This document shows, one piece after another, positions 17,472 through 25,940 of a stretch of DNA of 64,000 nt. Every line of letters starts with the position of its first letter. Positions within the stretch are counted from its first letter, which is position 1. The position numbers and the translations under genes were made by a program. The stretch is taken from NCBI RefSeq assembly GCF_018139645.1, contig NZ_JAGSPM010000002.1:372001-436000 (forward strand), written 5' to 3'. This DNA comes from Affinundibacterium baiyunense (lineage in GTDB: Bacteria > Pseudomonadota > Gammaproteobacteria > Burkholderiales > Burkholderiaceae_D). The notes under the pieces were generated by a model, which did no database searches, was not told the origin of the DNA, and saw only the letters and a list, made by a program, of their open reading frames with translations.

Positions 17472-19649
17472 ATGACAATACAAATAATCGCAAGCGACAA
17501 TAAGTACGAAATTTTGGAGCGTTATGATGACGTTGCACCCTTTCTTGAACAAGTAGTCCGCGCCGCAGATGCTCATCGTAACGCGCTCGGATTCTTCGCT
17601 GAGAGTGTTTTTCATGATTTTGCACGTAAAGAGCGGCTTCTCATAATTACAGAAAGATCGCCGACTGGGCTCAGATACATAGGGCACCTACTATTTCGTC
17701 CGCAGTATCCTCGTGCTCACGTAATGCAGATGTTGACCCTTCCTGAGTTTAAGAGACGTGGATTAGCGAGTCGGCTACTTGATCACTTGCGCGCACAGCT
17801 TACTAGAAATGGTTTTATCTCCATTTACGCTCGCGTCGCTGAGGATTTGGTTGAGTCCAATGAATTTTGGCATAAACAGGATTTCTACGTACAGCGCGTG
17901 GAGAGAGGAGGTGATACTCGAAAACGGCAGATACATGTTCGATGTCACGAACTCGCCTCCCCTCAGCTGTTTCCTGCGAGCGGCATTGATGCAGGAAACC
18001 CGCTCGGGTTAAACACATCTGCTAAGGATGTTGTCCCCTTGTTTTTGCTTGATCTGAATGTTCTATTTGACGTGGCACCGCGCAGACCACGTCATAATGA
18101 GGTTGCCAGCCTATTCCAAGCAGAGCGATCAAATTTTTGTCGTTTGGCTATTAGTACCGAGATTCGTGATGAATTACAGCGAACCGCACATGTGGGACGC
18201 ACCGATCCGATGGCCGCGTTCATATCGCTTTACCCAGCATTTCCGATTATTGAAGCCAAAGACTCAGGAAAATTGTTAAACGAACTTGGTGCATTGATTT
18301 TCCCAGATAGATTTAAGAACAATCTGCTCACTGCTAATGATCGCTCTGATCTGAGACATGTTGCGACTGTTATTCAACATGGATTAGCAGGCCTAATAAC
18401 GAATGACCAGGCAATTTTATCGGCGGCACACGCTGTCCAAAAGCGTTATTCTATCGAAATCGTGTCACCTGCGGCATTTAGAATTGAAGGAGACGTTCCA
18501 AATGCTAGCGCCGAATTTGATACTCAACAGGACGTCACTTTATCTCTACAAGAGGCGCTCCCCGCAGATGAAGCAGCAGTTCGAGCGCTTCTTTCTAAAC
18601 TTACTTTGTCTGGTTCAAGCATTGCCTCGGGGTGGATGCCTATTGATCCTCAGGGGCGTATCGCAAAATGTTGCGCTGTCTGGCAAGATGGTGTGCTAGT
18701 GGGGTACGCCACTTGGGCGGCCAAAAGTGGTGTTGGGACTGTTACGATCCGAATCGCAGTGGATGAAGCATCTCCTCAGGCATTGAACGCAGCCCGAATA
18801 CTTTTGATTTACATGTTGGATAGTTTGACAATCAAAGGCTCTCAGAGTATCCGACTTGAGCTGCCACCGAATCAGTCTCATGTAAGAGAGCTAGCCGCGG
18901 GCTTTGGTTTTCACAGCACTGGCGATACTGCTTGCCTTACCAAACTAGTACTTGGCAATGTTCTGACTGAAACTAATTGGCAAGAGAAACAGTCGGAATT
19001 GTCCGCAAAGTGTGGATTGAAATTGCCAGTTACAGCACCAAAATATCGAAACGCTGATCAGCCGATTCAAGTACTTACTCCGAATGGAAATCAAACACAC
19101 GTATCTCTCGATTTGCTTGAAACGTTACTTTCTCCCGCGTTGCTATGTCTGCCAGGTCGACCAGCTGTCTTGACTCCTATTCAGAATATGTTTGCGGATG
19201 GGCTTCTGGGAAGTTCACCGCAAGCCTCGCTTCTCCCACGTGCCACAGCTTCACTATTTCAAGATCGACACTACCTTAGTGACCCTCGCACATTGCGGCA
19301 TTTCAAGAGAGGAACGATAATACTGTTTTATGAATCCACAAGGGGTAATGGTCGCGCTGCTGTCGTTGCAATCGGTCGTGTGCGTGAAGCGTATCTCCGA
19401 CCAGCCGATATGTTCGACAGCGATGGCCTTGAGCATTCGGTGCTCACGACGCATACACTGGATAGAATCGGCAAGTCAAAGATGAAAACTGTGACAGTAT
19501 TTGACAATATTTTTACGCTACCTCGCTCAGTACCACTAACTACCCTAAGGCGTATTGGATGCGGAAATTCGAATCACTTGATTACGACTCGGCCCCTTAC
19601 AGATGTGCAGTTTCAGGAGATTTTGACCGAGGCGTTTTCGCGTGGCTAA
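17472..19649 (+). CDS. GNAT-PIN-GNAT-PUA-like multidomain protein
   Basis: A 725-residue fusion. Residues about 1-165 form a GNAT acetyltransferase with the acetyl-CoA loop in MLTLPEFKRRGLASRLL. Residues about 190-335 are a PIN nuclease with its acidic set: LLDLNVLFD, ISTEIRDEL, NDRSDLRHVA and ITNDQAIL. Residues about 345-490 form a second, weaker GNAT with VLVGYATWA. Residues about 560-725 look like an EVE/ASCH (PUA-like) fold, as in GTIILFYESTRGNGRAAVVAI. PIN domains cut RNA, and GNATs in this setting may modify tRNA or proteins. The ASCH gene overlaps its stop by 8 nt, so the two are translationally coupled. The assembly suggests an RNA-targeting toxin or defence protein; its activity is inference. 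Confidence 0.82.
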   Translation: MTIQIIASDNKYEILERYDDVAPFLEQVVRAADAHRNALGFFAESVFHDFARKERLLIITERSPTGLRYIGHLLFRPQYPRAHVMQMLTLPEFKRRGLASRLLDHLRAQLTRNGFISIYARVAEDLVESNEFWHKQDFYVQRVERGGDTRKRQIHVRCHELASPQLFPASGIDAGNPLGLNTSAKDVVPLFLLDLNVLFDVAPRRPRHNEVASLFQAERSNFCRLAISTEIRDELQRTAHVGRTDPMAAFISLYPAFPIIEAKDSGKLLNELGALIFPDRFKNNLLTANDRSDLRHVATVIQHGLAGLITNDQAILSAAHAVQKRYSIEIVSPAAFRIEGDVPNASAEFDTQQDVTLSLQEALPADEAAVRALLSKLTLSGSSIASGWMPIDPQGRIAKCCAVWQDGVLVGYATWAAKSGVGTVTIRIAVDEASPQALNAARILLIYMLDSLTIKGSQSIRLELPPNQSHVRELAAGFGFHSTGDTACLTKLVLGNVLTETNWQEKQSELSAKCGLKLPVTAPKYRNADQPIQVLTPNGNQTHVSLDLLETLLSPALLCLPGRPAVLTPIQNMFADGLLGSSPQASLLPRATASLFQDRHYLSDPRTLRHFKRGTIILFYESTRGNGRAAVVAIGRVREAYLRPADMFDSDGLEHSVLTTHTLDRIGKSKMKTVTVFDNIFTLPRSVPLTTLRRIGCGNSNHLITTRPLTDVQFQEILTEAFSRG

Positions 19650-20106
19650 TTCAGAACACATACTGATGTCGCTGGCTCCTCGTCACGCGAGAAATATTTT
19701 TGATGGTGTAAAACACATTGAACTCCGTCGACGAACTATGAATGTCTTGCCAGGGACGTTTGTTTGGATTTATGTGACATTGCCAGTTGGCGAACTAATG
19801 GGGAGAGCGAGGATTTCGGCTCTGCATGTAGCATCACCCAGTTCTCTTTGGAGACAATTTGGTTCTGTCTCTGGGCTGACTAGGCGTGAATTTCTTGGAT
19901 ATCTCGAAGGATTAGAGAACGGGGTCGTACTTGCATTAGAGGATGTAAAAATTCTCCAGGAGCCACAATCTTTACAGAACTTGCGTGACATTTCTAATGG
20001 ATTTAATCCGCCTCAGTTCTTCATCCGGATAGATGAAAAACATTCTTTCTTCGACCCATTAAATAGTTTGAAGTTTGCTCGGCGTCAGCCGAGAGTGAAG
20101 TCTTGA
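19642..20106 (+). CDS. ASCH domain (PUA-like) protein
   Basis: A 154-residue protein that is almost entirely an ASCH domain. The strand-helix start HILMSLAPRHARNIFDGVKH leads into IELRRR, and PGTFVWIYVTLPVGELMGRARI follows. ASCH domains bind RNA or modified nucleotides; some hydrolyse acylated cytidines. The start is the GTG at 19642, because the first ASCH strand lies before the next ATG (19666) and GAGG sits 9 nt upstream. It overlaps the GNAT-PIN gene, whose end also looks PUA-like, so the two probably act together on the same RNA or nucleotide target. Confidence 0.85.
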   Translation: MANSEHILMSLAPRHARNIFDGVKHIELRRRTMNVLPGTFVWIYVTLPVGELMGRARISALHVASPSSLWRQFGSVSGLTRREFLGYLEGLENGVVLALEDVKILQEPQSLQNLRDISNGFNPPQFFIRIDEKHSFFDPLNSLKFARRQPRVKS

Positions 20107-20217
20107 TCGCATGCACAAGATATTCACTCCGATATATTTCTATCAATAAAATGCTGACATCGCATAAGTTTGTGACATAGTCCGTCGTTGCCATCATTAA
20201 TCACTCATCGAGCCCAC

Positions 20218-20751
20218 ATGAAACGTGACTTTGAATTTTTAACCTACCTTGTAGCAGACTTCTTTTCCCGAAAGTCTGTTCGAGACACACTTTCTACAAT
20301 CTCTTATTTTGAAATCTCAGGCTGGGAGAAGTGGGTTCAGATCGAATTCGCAAAGTTCTGTATGGATCATGAAGAAATTTCTGATTGGGGGCGAGAACTA
20401 CGCTATGAACTTGACAAGAGAATGTCAAACGGGAAGTCGTCTTGTTCTATCGATTTTTTGATTCGGCAGAAACGCAAGCAATCTCCCATTGGAATAGAGA
20501 TAAAACAGCACCCATCTCCGAATGGCTGCGTCAAGGCAATGCTAAAAGATATCGCAAAGGTGCAACAGATCAAGTACTCCCAAGATGATTTGCGTGGTAT
20601 TTGGTGTATTGGCATTCACGCAGCTGAATCTGCTGCAGAAGTTTCCCGGCTCGTTACTTATCACGCTGACAGATTGGACATCAATATCAATCCTCAGTTT
20701 GTTTTTTCTAAAGAAATTGGCAAAACGGGCTTTTCTGTAACTGTGTTGTGA
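20218..20751 (+). CDS. PD-(D/E)xK nuclease-like protein
   Basis: A 177-residue protein whose middle has the spacing of the restriction-endonuclease fold: E43 in WVQIEFAKF, D79 in CSIDFLI, then E94-x-K96 in GIEIKQ on the next strand, followed by a helix with KVQQIK. No family name is evident. Such domains cut DNA or RNA in many defence systems. It follows the ASCH gene by 111 nt on the same strand and precedes a transposase. A longer frame from a TTG at 20188 exists; the ATG at 20218 is preferred although its ribosome site is weak. Confidence 0.7.
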   Translation: MKRDFEFLTYLVADFFSRKSVRDTLSTISYFEISGWEKWVQIEFAKFCMDHEEISDWGRELRYELDKRMSNGKSSCSIDFLIRQKRKQSPIGIEIKQHPSPNGCVKAMLKDIAKVQQIKYSQDDLRGIWCIGIHAAESAAEVSRLVTYHADRLDININPQFVFSKEIGKTGFSVTVL

Positions 20752-20799
20752 TCAATAACAAGCGTGGGATCACCCATTAGCCCCCGATAGTCAAGCAAT

Positions 20800-20884
20800 G
20801 CAGGAGCACGGGGTCAGGCCTTACATCTGACATTCCACGTTTGCAGGAGCACGGGGTCAGGCCTTACATTTGACATTCCACGTT
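20800..20884 (+). repeat. two tandem 43-bp copies of the RAYT left-end repeat
   Basis: Two adjacent 43-nt units, differing at one base, each containing GGGGTCAGGCCTTACAT and TGACATTCCACGTT. Their core is the inverted complement of the repeat pair downstream of the transposase. They end 44 nt before its ATG. Confidence 0.85.
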
Positions 20885-20928
20885 CATCATCCTAAACTCT
20901 ACCGGAACTAAATCAACGGGAGATTGAA

Positions 20929-21777
20929 ATGGCGAGACCCTTACGCATAGAATTTGCAGGTGCTTTGTATCACGTCACTGCCCGCGGGAATGCACGCGCG
21001 AATATTTATGCGAATGACGATGATCGCGAGCGGTTTTTATCGCTGTTGAAAATAGCAGTGGATCGTTATGATTGGTATTGCCACGCTTACTGTTTGATGG
21101 ATAATCACTACCACCTGTTGATTGAAACAAACCGTGCAAGTTTGTCTGATGGTATGAAATTGCTCAATGGTTCTTATACCCAGTATGTCAATCGGCAGTA
21201 TCAGCGCGTCGGTCATGTTTTTCAGGGGCGGTTTAAAGCGATTTTGGTGCAGAAAGAATCTTACCTGCTTGAATTGGCGCGCTACATCGCTTTAAATCCG
21301 GTACGTGCTGGCATGGTGCGCAGTGCCAAGGATTGGCCGTGGAGCAGTTATCGCGCTACTGCGGGCATGGCAGAAGGCGCGCCATGTTTAACAACGGATT
21401 GGGTTCTAGGTGGATTTGCCAAGACCAAGCATATCGCACAGCAGCGCTATCGTGAATTTGTACAGCAGGGCAAAGGACAGCCTTCTCCTTGGCAGAGCCT
21501 GAAGAACCAAATTTATCTCGGTGACGACGATTTTGTACTCGATATGCAATGCAGGCTCGATCCCGAACAATCACTCAAAGACATCCCCAAAAAACAAAAA
21601 CAAGCGCCGATCAAACCATTGGATTATTTTGCCAATTTGGGAAATACGCGAAACGAAAATATGGCAATGGCCTACTTAAGTGGGCACTACACATTAGAGC
21701 AAGTAGGTAGTCATTTTGGGGTAAGTTATGCGACGGTTAGTCGCGCAGTGAAACAGAAGGAGCGTGGTGTTGATTGA
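20929..21777 (+). mobile_element. REP-associated tyrosine transposase (RAYT, IS200-like Y1 family)
   Basis: A 282-residue single-strand transposase of the HUH/Y1 superfamily. It begins MARPLRIEFAGALYHVTARG, carries the HUH pair as HYH in DNHYHLLIE (residues 60-62), a downstream segment with the nucleophilic tyrosine (near YTQYVNRQYQRVGH), the WPWSSY block and a C-terminal helix-turn-helix (VSYATVSRAVKQ). RAYTs process REP hairpins and are usually domesticated single-copy genes. Here it is bracketed by two tandem repeats on each side, inverted to each other. Two decayed relatives lie within 7 kb, so the family was once mobile in this region. Confidence 0.92.
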
Positions 21778-21783
21778 CTACTG

Positions 21784-21855
21784 AATGTCAAATGTAAGGC
21801 TTGACCCTTAATTCAATGGAATGTCAAATGTAAGGCTTGACCCTTAATTCAATGG
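21784..21855 (+). repeat. two tandem 36-bp copies of the RAYT right-end repeat
   Basis: Two adjacent 36-nt units containing AATGTCAAATGTAAGGCTTG followed by ACCCTTAATTCAATGG. The core is the reverse complement, with one mismatch, of the core in the left-end repeats. They begin 6 nt after the transposase stop. Confidence 0.85.
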
Positions 21856-22145
21856 GGAAATCTTTTCTAACACGAAAGTCATTTTAGGTTCCTTCAAATT
21901 TCGAATCATATATTAAAAAAACGCACGTCTTCGAAGGCTATAGTTTGAGACGTGCAGCACAAGCACGGGGCCACCTCAGAATCGCGTCTTAATGGAACTT
22001 TTAACAACTAGAAAAGTCAATGTGTACCCGCAACAATTGTGAAACTCGGCTAGCTGCGGAGTGGGTTCGAGAATTGTTCGAAAATTTTAAGAAAATGGAT
22101 TTTCTTCTCAATAGAATTTGAAAGAGCATTTTTTATTATCAATAC

Positions 22146-22874
22146 GTGAAAGGTACTAAATTGGAAAATTTTGATTTCGTAAAACGTTTGGAAAAATTGG
22201 AGACGAGAAATCGCATGCTTGCTTTGCTCTGCATCGCATCCTTTGCTGTTTCTGGTGGATTATTAGTCAAACTGACTCTCGACCAAAAGAAGCTAAGCAA
22301 GGACGCGAGCGAGCAAACGTTGTCGACATTAAATATAGCGGGAGAGGACGGCGTTAAAAGGTTCATTCTGTCAAACACTGCACCATTGGCTCCGATACAA
22401 GGCGAATTTATTGCTAGAACGGTGCCGCCTGGCATGTCAGGAATGATCTTTACAGATCCAAAAGGAAATGAGGTTGGTGGGATTGGCGTATCTTCACGCC
22501 ATACAACGGTTGCTCTTGATTATCGAGATACCCCGATCGAGGCAATTGGACTTGCAACCTATCAAGGGAAAACAGGTCAAAGCGCGATGCTGAAGGTAAT
22601 GGACAATCCAAAGGATACCGTCGACGTAAAGAAAATCAAGGTGAACGATCCTGAAGAAATGAAGAAACTACAGTCATTGATGGTCGATCGAATTACACTT
22701 GGTGTGGAAGAGAATGTAGCATCGCTTGTCATTAAAGATCGAGAAGGGAAGGATCGTATCTTGATAGGTGTCGATAACAAGGATCAACCGTACATCAAAG
22801 TTTTGGACAAAAATGGACTTGAGGTTGATGCGTCGACCAAGAAAACTGCAAAAACGTCGGATACCCATTTGTAA
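22146..22874 (+). CDS. membrane-anchored protein, function unknown
   Basis: A 242-residue protein with a short charged cytoplasmic start, a single membrane helix near residues 24-46 (MLALLCIASFAVSGGLLVKL) and a strand-rich extracytoplasmic part. That part repeats a pattern of short strands such as GMIFTDPKGNEVGGIG, VASLVIKDREGKDRILIG and YIKVLDKNG. No known domain is recognised. The start is uncertain: GTG at 22146 or TTG at 22161, neither with a strong ribosome site. It is isolated, so context gives no role. Confidence 0.65.
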   Translation: MKGTKLENFDFVKRLEKLETRNRMLALLCIASFAVSGGLLVKLTLDQKKLSKDASEQTLSTLNIAGEDGVKRFILSNTAPLAPIQGEFIARTVPPGMSGMIFTDPKGNEVGGIGVSSRHTTVALDYRDTPIEAIGLATYQGKTGQSAMLKVMDNPKDTVDVKKIKVNDPEEMKKLQSLMVDRITLGVEENVASLVIKDREGKDRILIGVDNKDQPYIKVLDKNGLEVDASTKKTAKTSDTHL

Positions 22875-23234
22875 GATAGAAAAGTAGCTTCCATGAGCGC
22901 GTTTTGAGCGGGTGTCTTTTCAACATTCGCTTTCAATATACGTATCAAGGAACCATTCAATTTCAAAAAGCCACCCTCAAAACTCGGGCGGCCTCTCTCC
23001 CGCGACCACAAAATGTTTTTCCAAAGCCAAGTCAGAGCGGGAGATGATGGCTCTGTCGAATAATCCATTCTTCGCAGTTCCGTAGTTCTTCAATGGAAAT
23101 TGCTAAGCGCAATCCCAACCACCGGATCATTAGTTCGTACTTGTTACCCGATTAGTTAATCAGTAAAATCAGACAGTCCAAGATCACTCGATTTTCTCCA
23201 AAATTCAAATAAGTACTAACCATAAAACAAGATT
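22875..23234. other. non-coding interval
   Basis: These 360 bases hold no gene I can support. A minus-strand frame reaching in from 22784 lies partly over the preceding gene and has no ribosome site. No hairpin followed by a T-tract is evident. Confidence 0.5.
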
Positions 23235-23861
23235 ATGCTCAAAGCCGACAAACTCCTTATAGCGAAATTGTCATCTGATTGCGAAAGTCAGTACGAACAA
23301 GCGGCGCACGATCTTGCGGCCTTACCCCGAGGACATTTTGAACAACATCCTTTGTCTCGGAAGTATGTGGTCGAACACCAGAATGCATTGATCAACAACT
23401 TCCACCAAACGCGAAATCAAGTGGTACGAGATTGGATCGTACAAGTGCTCGCTGATGTGCAGGCGCGGGGCAATGATTTCAATCAAATCGTCAAGCAGTC
23501 TCTGCACCCAGACTGCAGTTTCCTGACAACCTTACTGTACGCAATGCTCAATGATCCATATGCATTTCGTGATTGCAAAGAAACGATCAAATTGCTGTCG
23601 ACGCATGCGAATGCAGAAGTTCGCTGGCGCTGTGCCTCATTCCTAGAAAAAATCCCCCTAGATTACGACATCGATATTGACAGCTTGCGCCGCTTAATGG
23701 TCGATGAGGATGAAACTGTGCGTTTATATGCTGTGCTGGCACTAAAAAATCTGCGCCGCTTAGAGGCTGCCGACCGTGCGATCCTGAACCAAGTACTTCA
23801 AGTGCCGGACAGTGCCCGCGCATATGCAATGGAGATACTTGCGTCTGATTGGGCGAAATGA
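23235..23861 (+). CDS. HEAT-repeat-like helical protein
   Basis: A 208-residue all-helical protein. The C-terminal two thirds show paired-helix units typical of HEAT/armadillo repeats, for example HANAEVRWRCASFLEKI, MVDEDETVRLYAVLALKNL and ARAYAMEILAS. Such repeats form scaffolds for protein or nucleic-acid contacts. The N-terminal part is less regular. It is soluble with no catalytic motif. It stands alone; a solitary RAYT-type repeat lies 41 nt past its stop. Confidence 0.7.
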   Translation: MLKADKLLIAKLSSDCESQYEQAAHDLAALPRGHFEQHPLSRKYVVEHQNALINNFHQTRNQVVRDWIVQVLADVQARGNDFNQIVKQSLHPDCSFLTTLLYAMLNDPYAFRDCKETIKLLSTHANAEVRWRCASFLEKIPLDYDIDIDSLRRLMVDEDETVRLYAVLALKNLRRLEAADRAILNQVLQVPDSARAYAMEILASDWAK

Positions 23862-23901
23862 TGTAGAAATACGGAGCAAGGGGTAACGCAGGAAGCCTAG
23901 G

Positions 23902-23922
23902 GTGAGGCCTTACATTTGACAT
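23902..23922 (+). repeat. solitary RAYT-type repeat
   Basis: GTGAGGCCTTACATTTGACAT is nearly identical to the core of the RAYT left-end repeats at 20800-20884. It lies between the HEAT-like gene and the toxin-antitoxin pair without a transposase. Confidence 0.7.
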
Positions 23923-24003
23923 CACTACCTACCGTGCGTCCAATGATAGGTCTAAATTAAGACTTTATACTGACTTTTGGATATTCATTTAGCGGAGTTT
24001 TCC

Positions 24004-24276
24004 ATGCGTTTTTCAGAACGTGTCAAACCTATCAGCTATTTCAAAGATAACGCAGCCAAAGCGATTGCTGAGATGACTGAGACGCATGAACCACTCATCA
24101 TTACCCAAAATGGCGAAGCGACCTGTGCTATACAGGACTTTAAAAGCTATGAGGACACTAAAAATACAATGGCTTTACTGAAAATATTAGCACTTGGTCG
24201 CAAGCAAATTGAAGAAGGACAATTTAAACCTGCTCGCGAAGTCTTCGCAAAAATAGACAAGGAAATACTCGAGTGA
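24004..24276 (+). CDS. Phd/YefM family antitoxin
   Basis: A 90-residue antitoxin. The N-terminal RVKPISYFKDNAAKAIAEM and EPLIITQNGEATCAIQD blocks match the Phd/YefM DNA-binding fold, and the C-terminal tail would wrap around the toxin. These proteins repress their own operon and neutralise a RelE/ParE-type toxin. The start chosen is the ATG at 24004 (GCGGAG upstream), not the longer frame from 23977. Its stop overlaps the toxin's GTG start (GTGA arrangement), the usual coupling. The antitoxin appears intact while the toxin is frameshifted. Confidence 0.88.
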   Translation: MRFSERVKPISYFKDNAAKAIAEMTETHEPLIITQNGEATCAIQDFKSYEDTKNTMALLKILALGRKQIEEGQFKPAREVFAKIDKEILE

Positions 24277-24607
24277 GTTACACCGTGTACATGTTAGACG
24301 ATGCGGAAGATGACTTATGGAATACCCCTACCTACATTAAGAACCAATTCTCAAAACCATTGGCAGATAAAATTTATGTCGGTATTCGAGACAGTATTTT
24401 GATGCTAGAAACATACCCGCTAATAGGGACAACAATTCCACAACTTGCCGCATTGGGTATGACACACTGGCGGCAAATGGTCGTCATGGGAAAAATCGAG
24501 TTGACTATGAAGTCGAACAGAGTCGTCGGCATATTTATGTCTATTTGATCTGCACAGAACGGCAAGATTACGATGCTTTTCTTCAACGAAGAATTTTTAA
24601 AAGATAA
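24273..24607 (+). pseudogene. RelE/ParE-type toxin with a frameshift
   Basis: The first 73 codons encode a normal RelE/ParE toxin start (MSYTVYMLDDAEDDLW, then a LMLETYPLIGTTIPQL block). At the five-A run 24491-24495 the frame goes out of register and stops at 24546-24548. One extra A restores the family C-terminus: GKNRVDYEVEQSRRHIYVYL followed by ICTERQDYDAFLQRR, ending at TAA 24605-24607. As read, the toxin lacks its last strands and catalytic residues. A single-base deletion, a sequencing error, or slippage at the A-run could explain this. Confidence 0.85.
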
Positions 24608-24624
24608 TCCTCAGTGCTGAGGCG

Positions 24625-24963
24625 CGGGGTCAGGCTTTACACTTAATATTTCTCTCTCCATCGTATGCTCTACCGTAACTAAACCGACGAGAGGTCGAAA
24701 TGGAGAGACCGTTACACATAGAGTACGAAGGTGCTTTGTACCACGCTACCGCCCGCGGGAATGCACGAGCGAATATTTATGCCAATGACGATATAGAAAG
24801 CGGTTTTTATCGCTGTTGAAAATCGTTGTCGATCGCTAGATTGGTATTGCCACGTTTACTGTTTGATGTGCAATCACTATCGTGTTTTGATCGAAACAAA
24901 CTGAGTTGGGATAAGTTACGCGACGGTTAGTCGAGCTGTGAAACAGAAAGAGCGTGGTGTGAC
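24625..24963 (+). mobile_element. internally deleted, decayed RAYT copy
   Basis: A left-end repeat relic (GGGGTCAGGCTTTACACTTA, 24625-24644) is followed by a reading frame start at 24700 (MERPLHIEYEGALYHATARG) close to the intact RAYT. It is frameshifted near 24793 and carries a stop near 24903, then jumps directly to the last 18 codons (ATVSRAVKQKERGV). About 580 nt of the middle are missing. It cannot encode a transposase but keeps both ends of the gene. Confidence 0.88.
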
Positions 24964-24998
24964 CCTATTCTTCTTTGAATTGATACCTACATATTGAT

Positions 24999-25211
24999 AT
25001 GAAAAAGCAATTTTCTGTAAAGTTATTTATGTTTTGTTGGTTAACGATGGTGACGTTGTTGTTATTGTTGCTCGTTTTCCATAAGTTCTTTGATATTGAT
25101 TTATTCCCCTATATTGGCCGTGTGATTTTTTTTATCGCTTTTATAGCGATAGTAACTGGGGGCATAGCTTTTGTACGCTCTCTCTTGCGATACAGTAAGC
25201 AAAAAAAGTAG
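24999..25211 (+). CDS. small two-helix membrane protein
   Basis: A 70-residue protein beginning MKKQFSVKLFMFCWLTMV, with two membrane helices (about residues 7-28 and 36-57) and a basic end (RSLLRYSKQKK). The positive-inside pattern places both ends in the cytoplasm. No family is recognised. It follows the decayed RAYT by 35 nt and may be a stand-alone gene. Confidence 0.5.
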   Translation: MKKQFSVKLFMFCWLTMVTLLLLLLVFHKFFDIDLFPYIGRVIFFIAFIAIVTGGIAFVRSLLRYSKQKK

Positions 25212-25282
25212 TGAGCTGTGGGGATCACGGTTGTGGAACATAGCACTGCGTCAAGGCTTGTCCCAATTTGCTGACATTAAAA

Positions 25283-25828
25283 ATGACTAAGAAAACGATG
25301 ACACTCACCAAAGAAATTTTATGCCGGCAATCAGCGGAATTGAGTTTAGGAAGCTTGCTGCCAGAAACGATGCAAGCGAGTATTTCCTCCATGATGGATC
25401 AGGGATTTTTCTCTCATAATTGCTTAGATATTTTGAGCAATGTAAAGCCCACCCATGATGACGTCTATCCGACTTTTTTAGAAATGCTAACCTACTGCGA
25501 TATTCCTACTTTTAGTGAGAGTGATGCTGTCAGGGTGCTGGCGGAATATTATTTGATACCGATTGCCAATGGTGAAGTTGATCCAGCAAATGGATTACAT
25601 CAACTTATGGAGAGCGTAATTTGGAATTATGGTTTCCCTAACGATCAATCTTACTCATGTGATTCACATGGATTAGCGCTTCTGTATGGCACCTACTATG
25701 CATGCGATGATCTTGACCCAATTCATGATGCGTCAGACAAACGATGGGAAGACCGAAACGACATGATTGTTATTCATGCCAAAGCTTGGATAAAAAAATA
25801 TTCGCCAGTACGACGATCGATTGAATAA
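25283..25828 (+). CDS. hypothetical protein of about 181 residues
   Basis: A soluble acidic protein. It has a helical N-terminal half, an AVRVLAEYYLIPIANGEVDP helix-turn segment and a C-terminal block with several aromatic residues (IWNYGFPNDQSYSCDSHG, LLYGTYYACDDL). The general look recalls polymorphic-toxin immunity proteins, but no family can be named and there is no toxin beside it. Starts at 25268 (TTG), 25283 (ATG) or 25298 (ATG) are all possible. A hairpin terminator follows. Confidence 0.6.
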   Translation: MTKKTMTLTKEILCRQSAELSLGSLLPETMQASISSMMDQGFFSHNCLDILSNVKPTHDDVYPTFLEMLTYCDIPTFSESDAVRVLAEYYLIPIANGEVDPANGLHQLMESVIWNYGFPNDQSYSCDSHGLALLYGTYYACDDLDPIHDASDKRWEDRNDMIVIHAKAWIKKYSPVRRSIE

Positions 25829-25870
25829 AAATAGAATTAGACAGAATCAGACAGAATTAGATAAAGACAC

Positions 25871-25895
25871 GCCCCCGATTCAGGCATTCGGGGGC
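25871..25895. terminator. hairpin between convergent genes
   Basis: GCCCCCGA/TCGGGGGC stem of 8 bp with a 9-nt loop, midway between a plus-strand stop (25828) and a minus-strand stop (25941). It has no long T-tract, so termination efficiency is uncertain. Confidence 0.55.
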
Positions 25896-25940
25896 AGCTC
25901 TATGTCGTGCAATGTTGCGTAAATCTTTAATTTGAAAGAA

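Noticed and set aside
22784..23068. Minus-strand frame of 94 codons beyond the membrane-anchored gene
   Set aside because: Half of it is the shadow of the plus-strand gene; no ribosome site or motif in the remainder.
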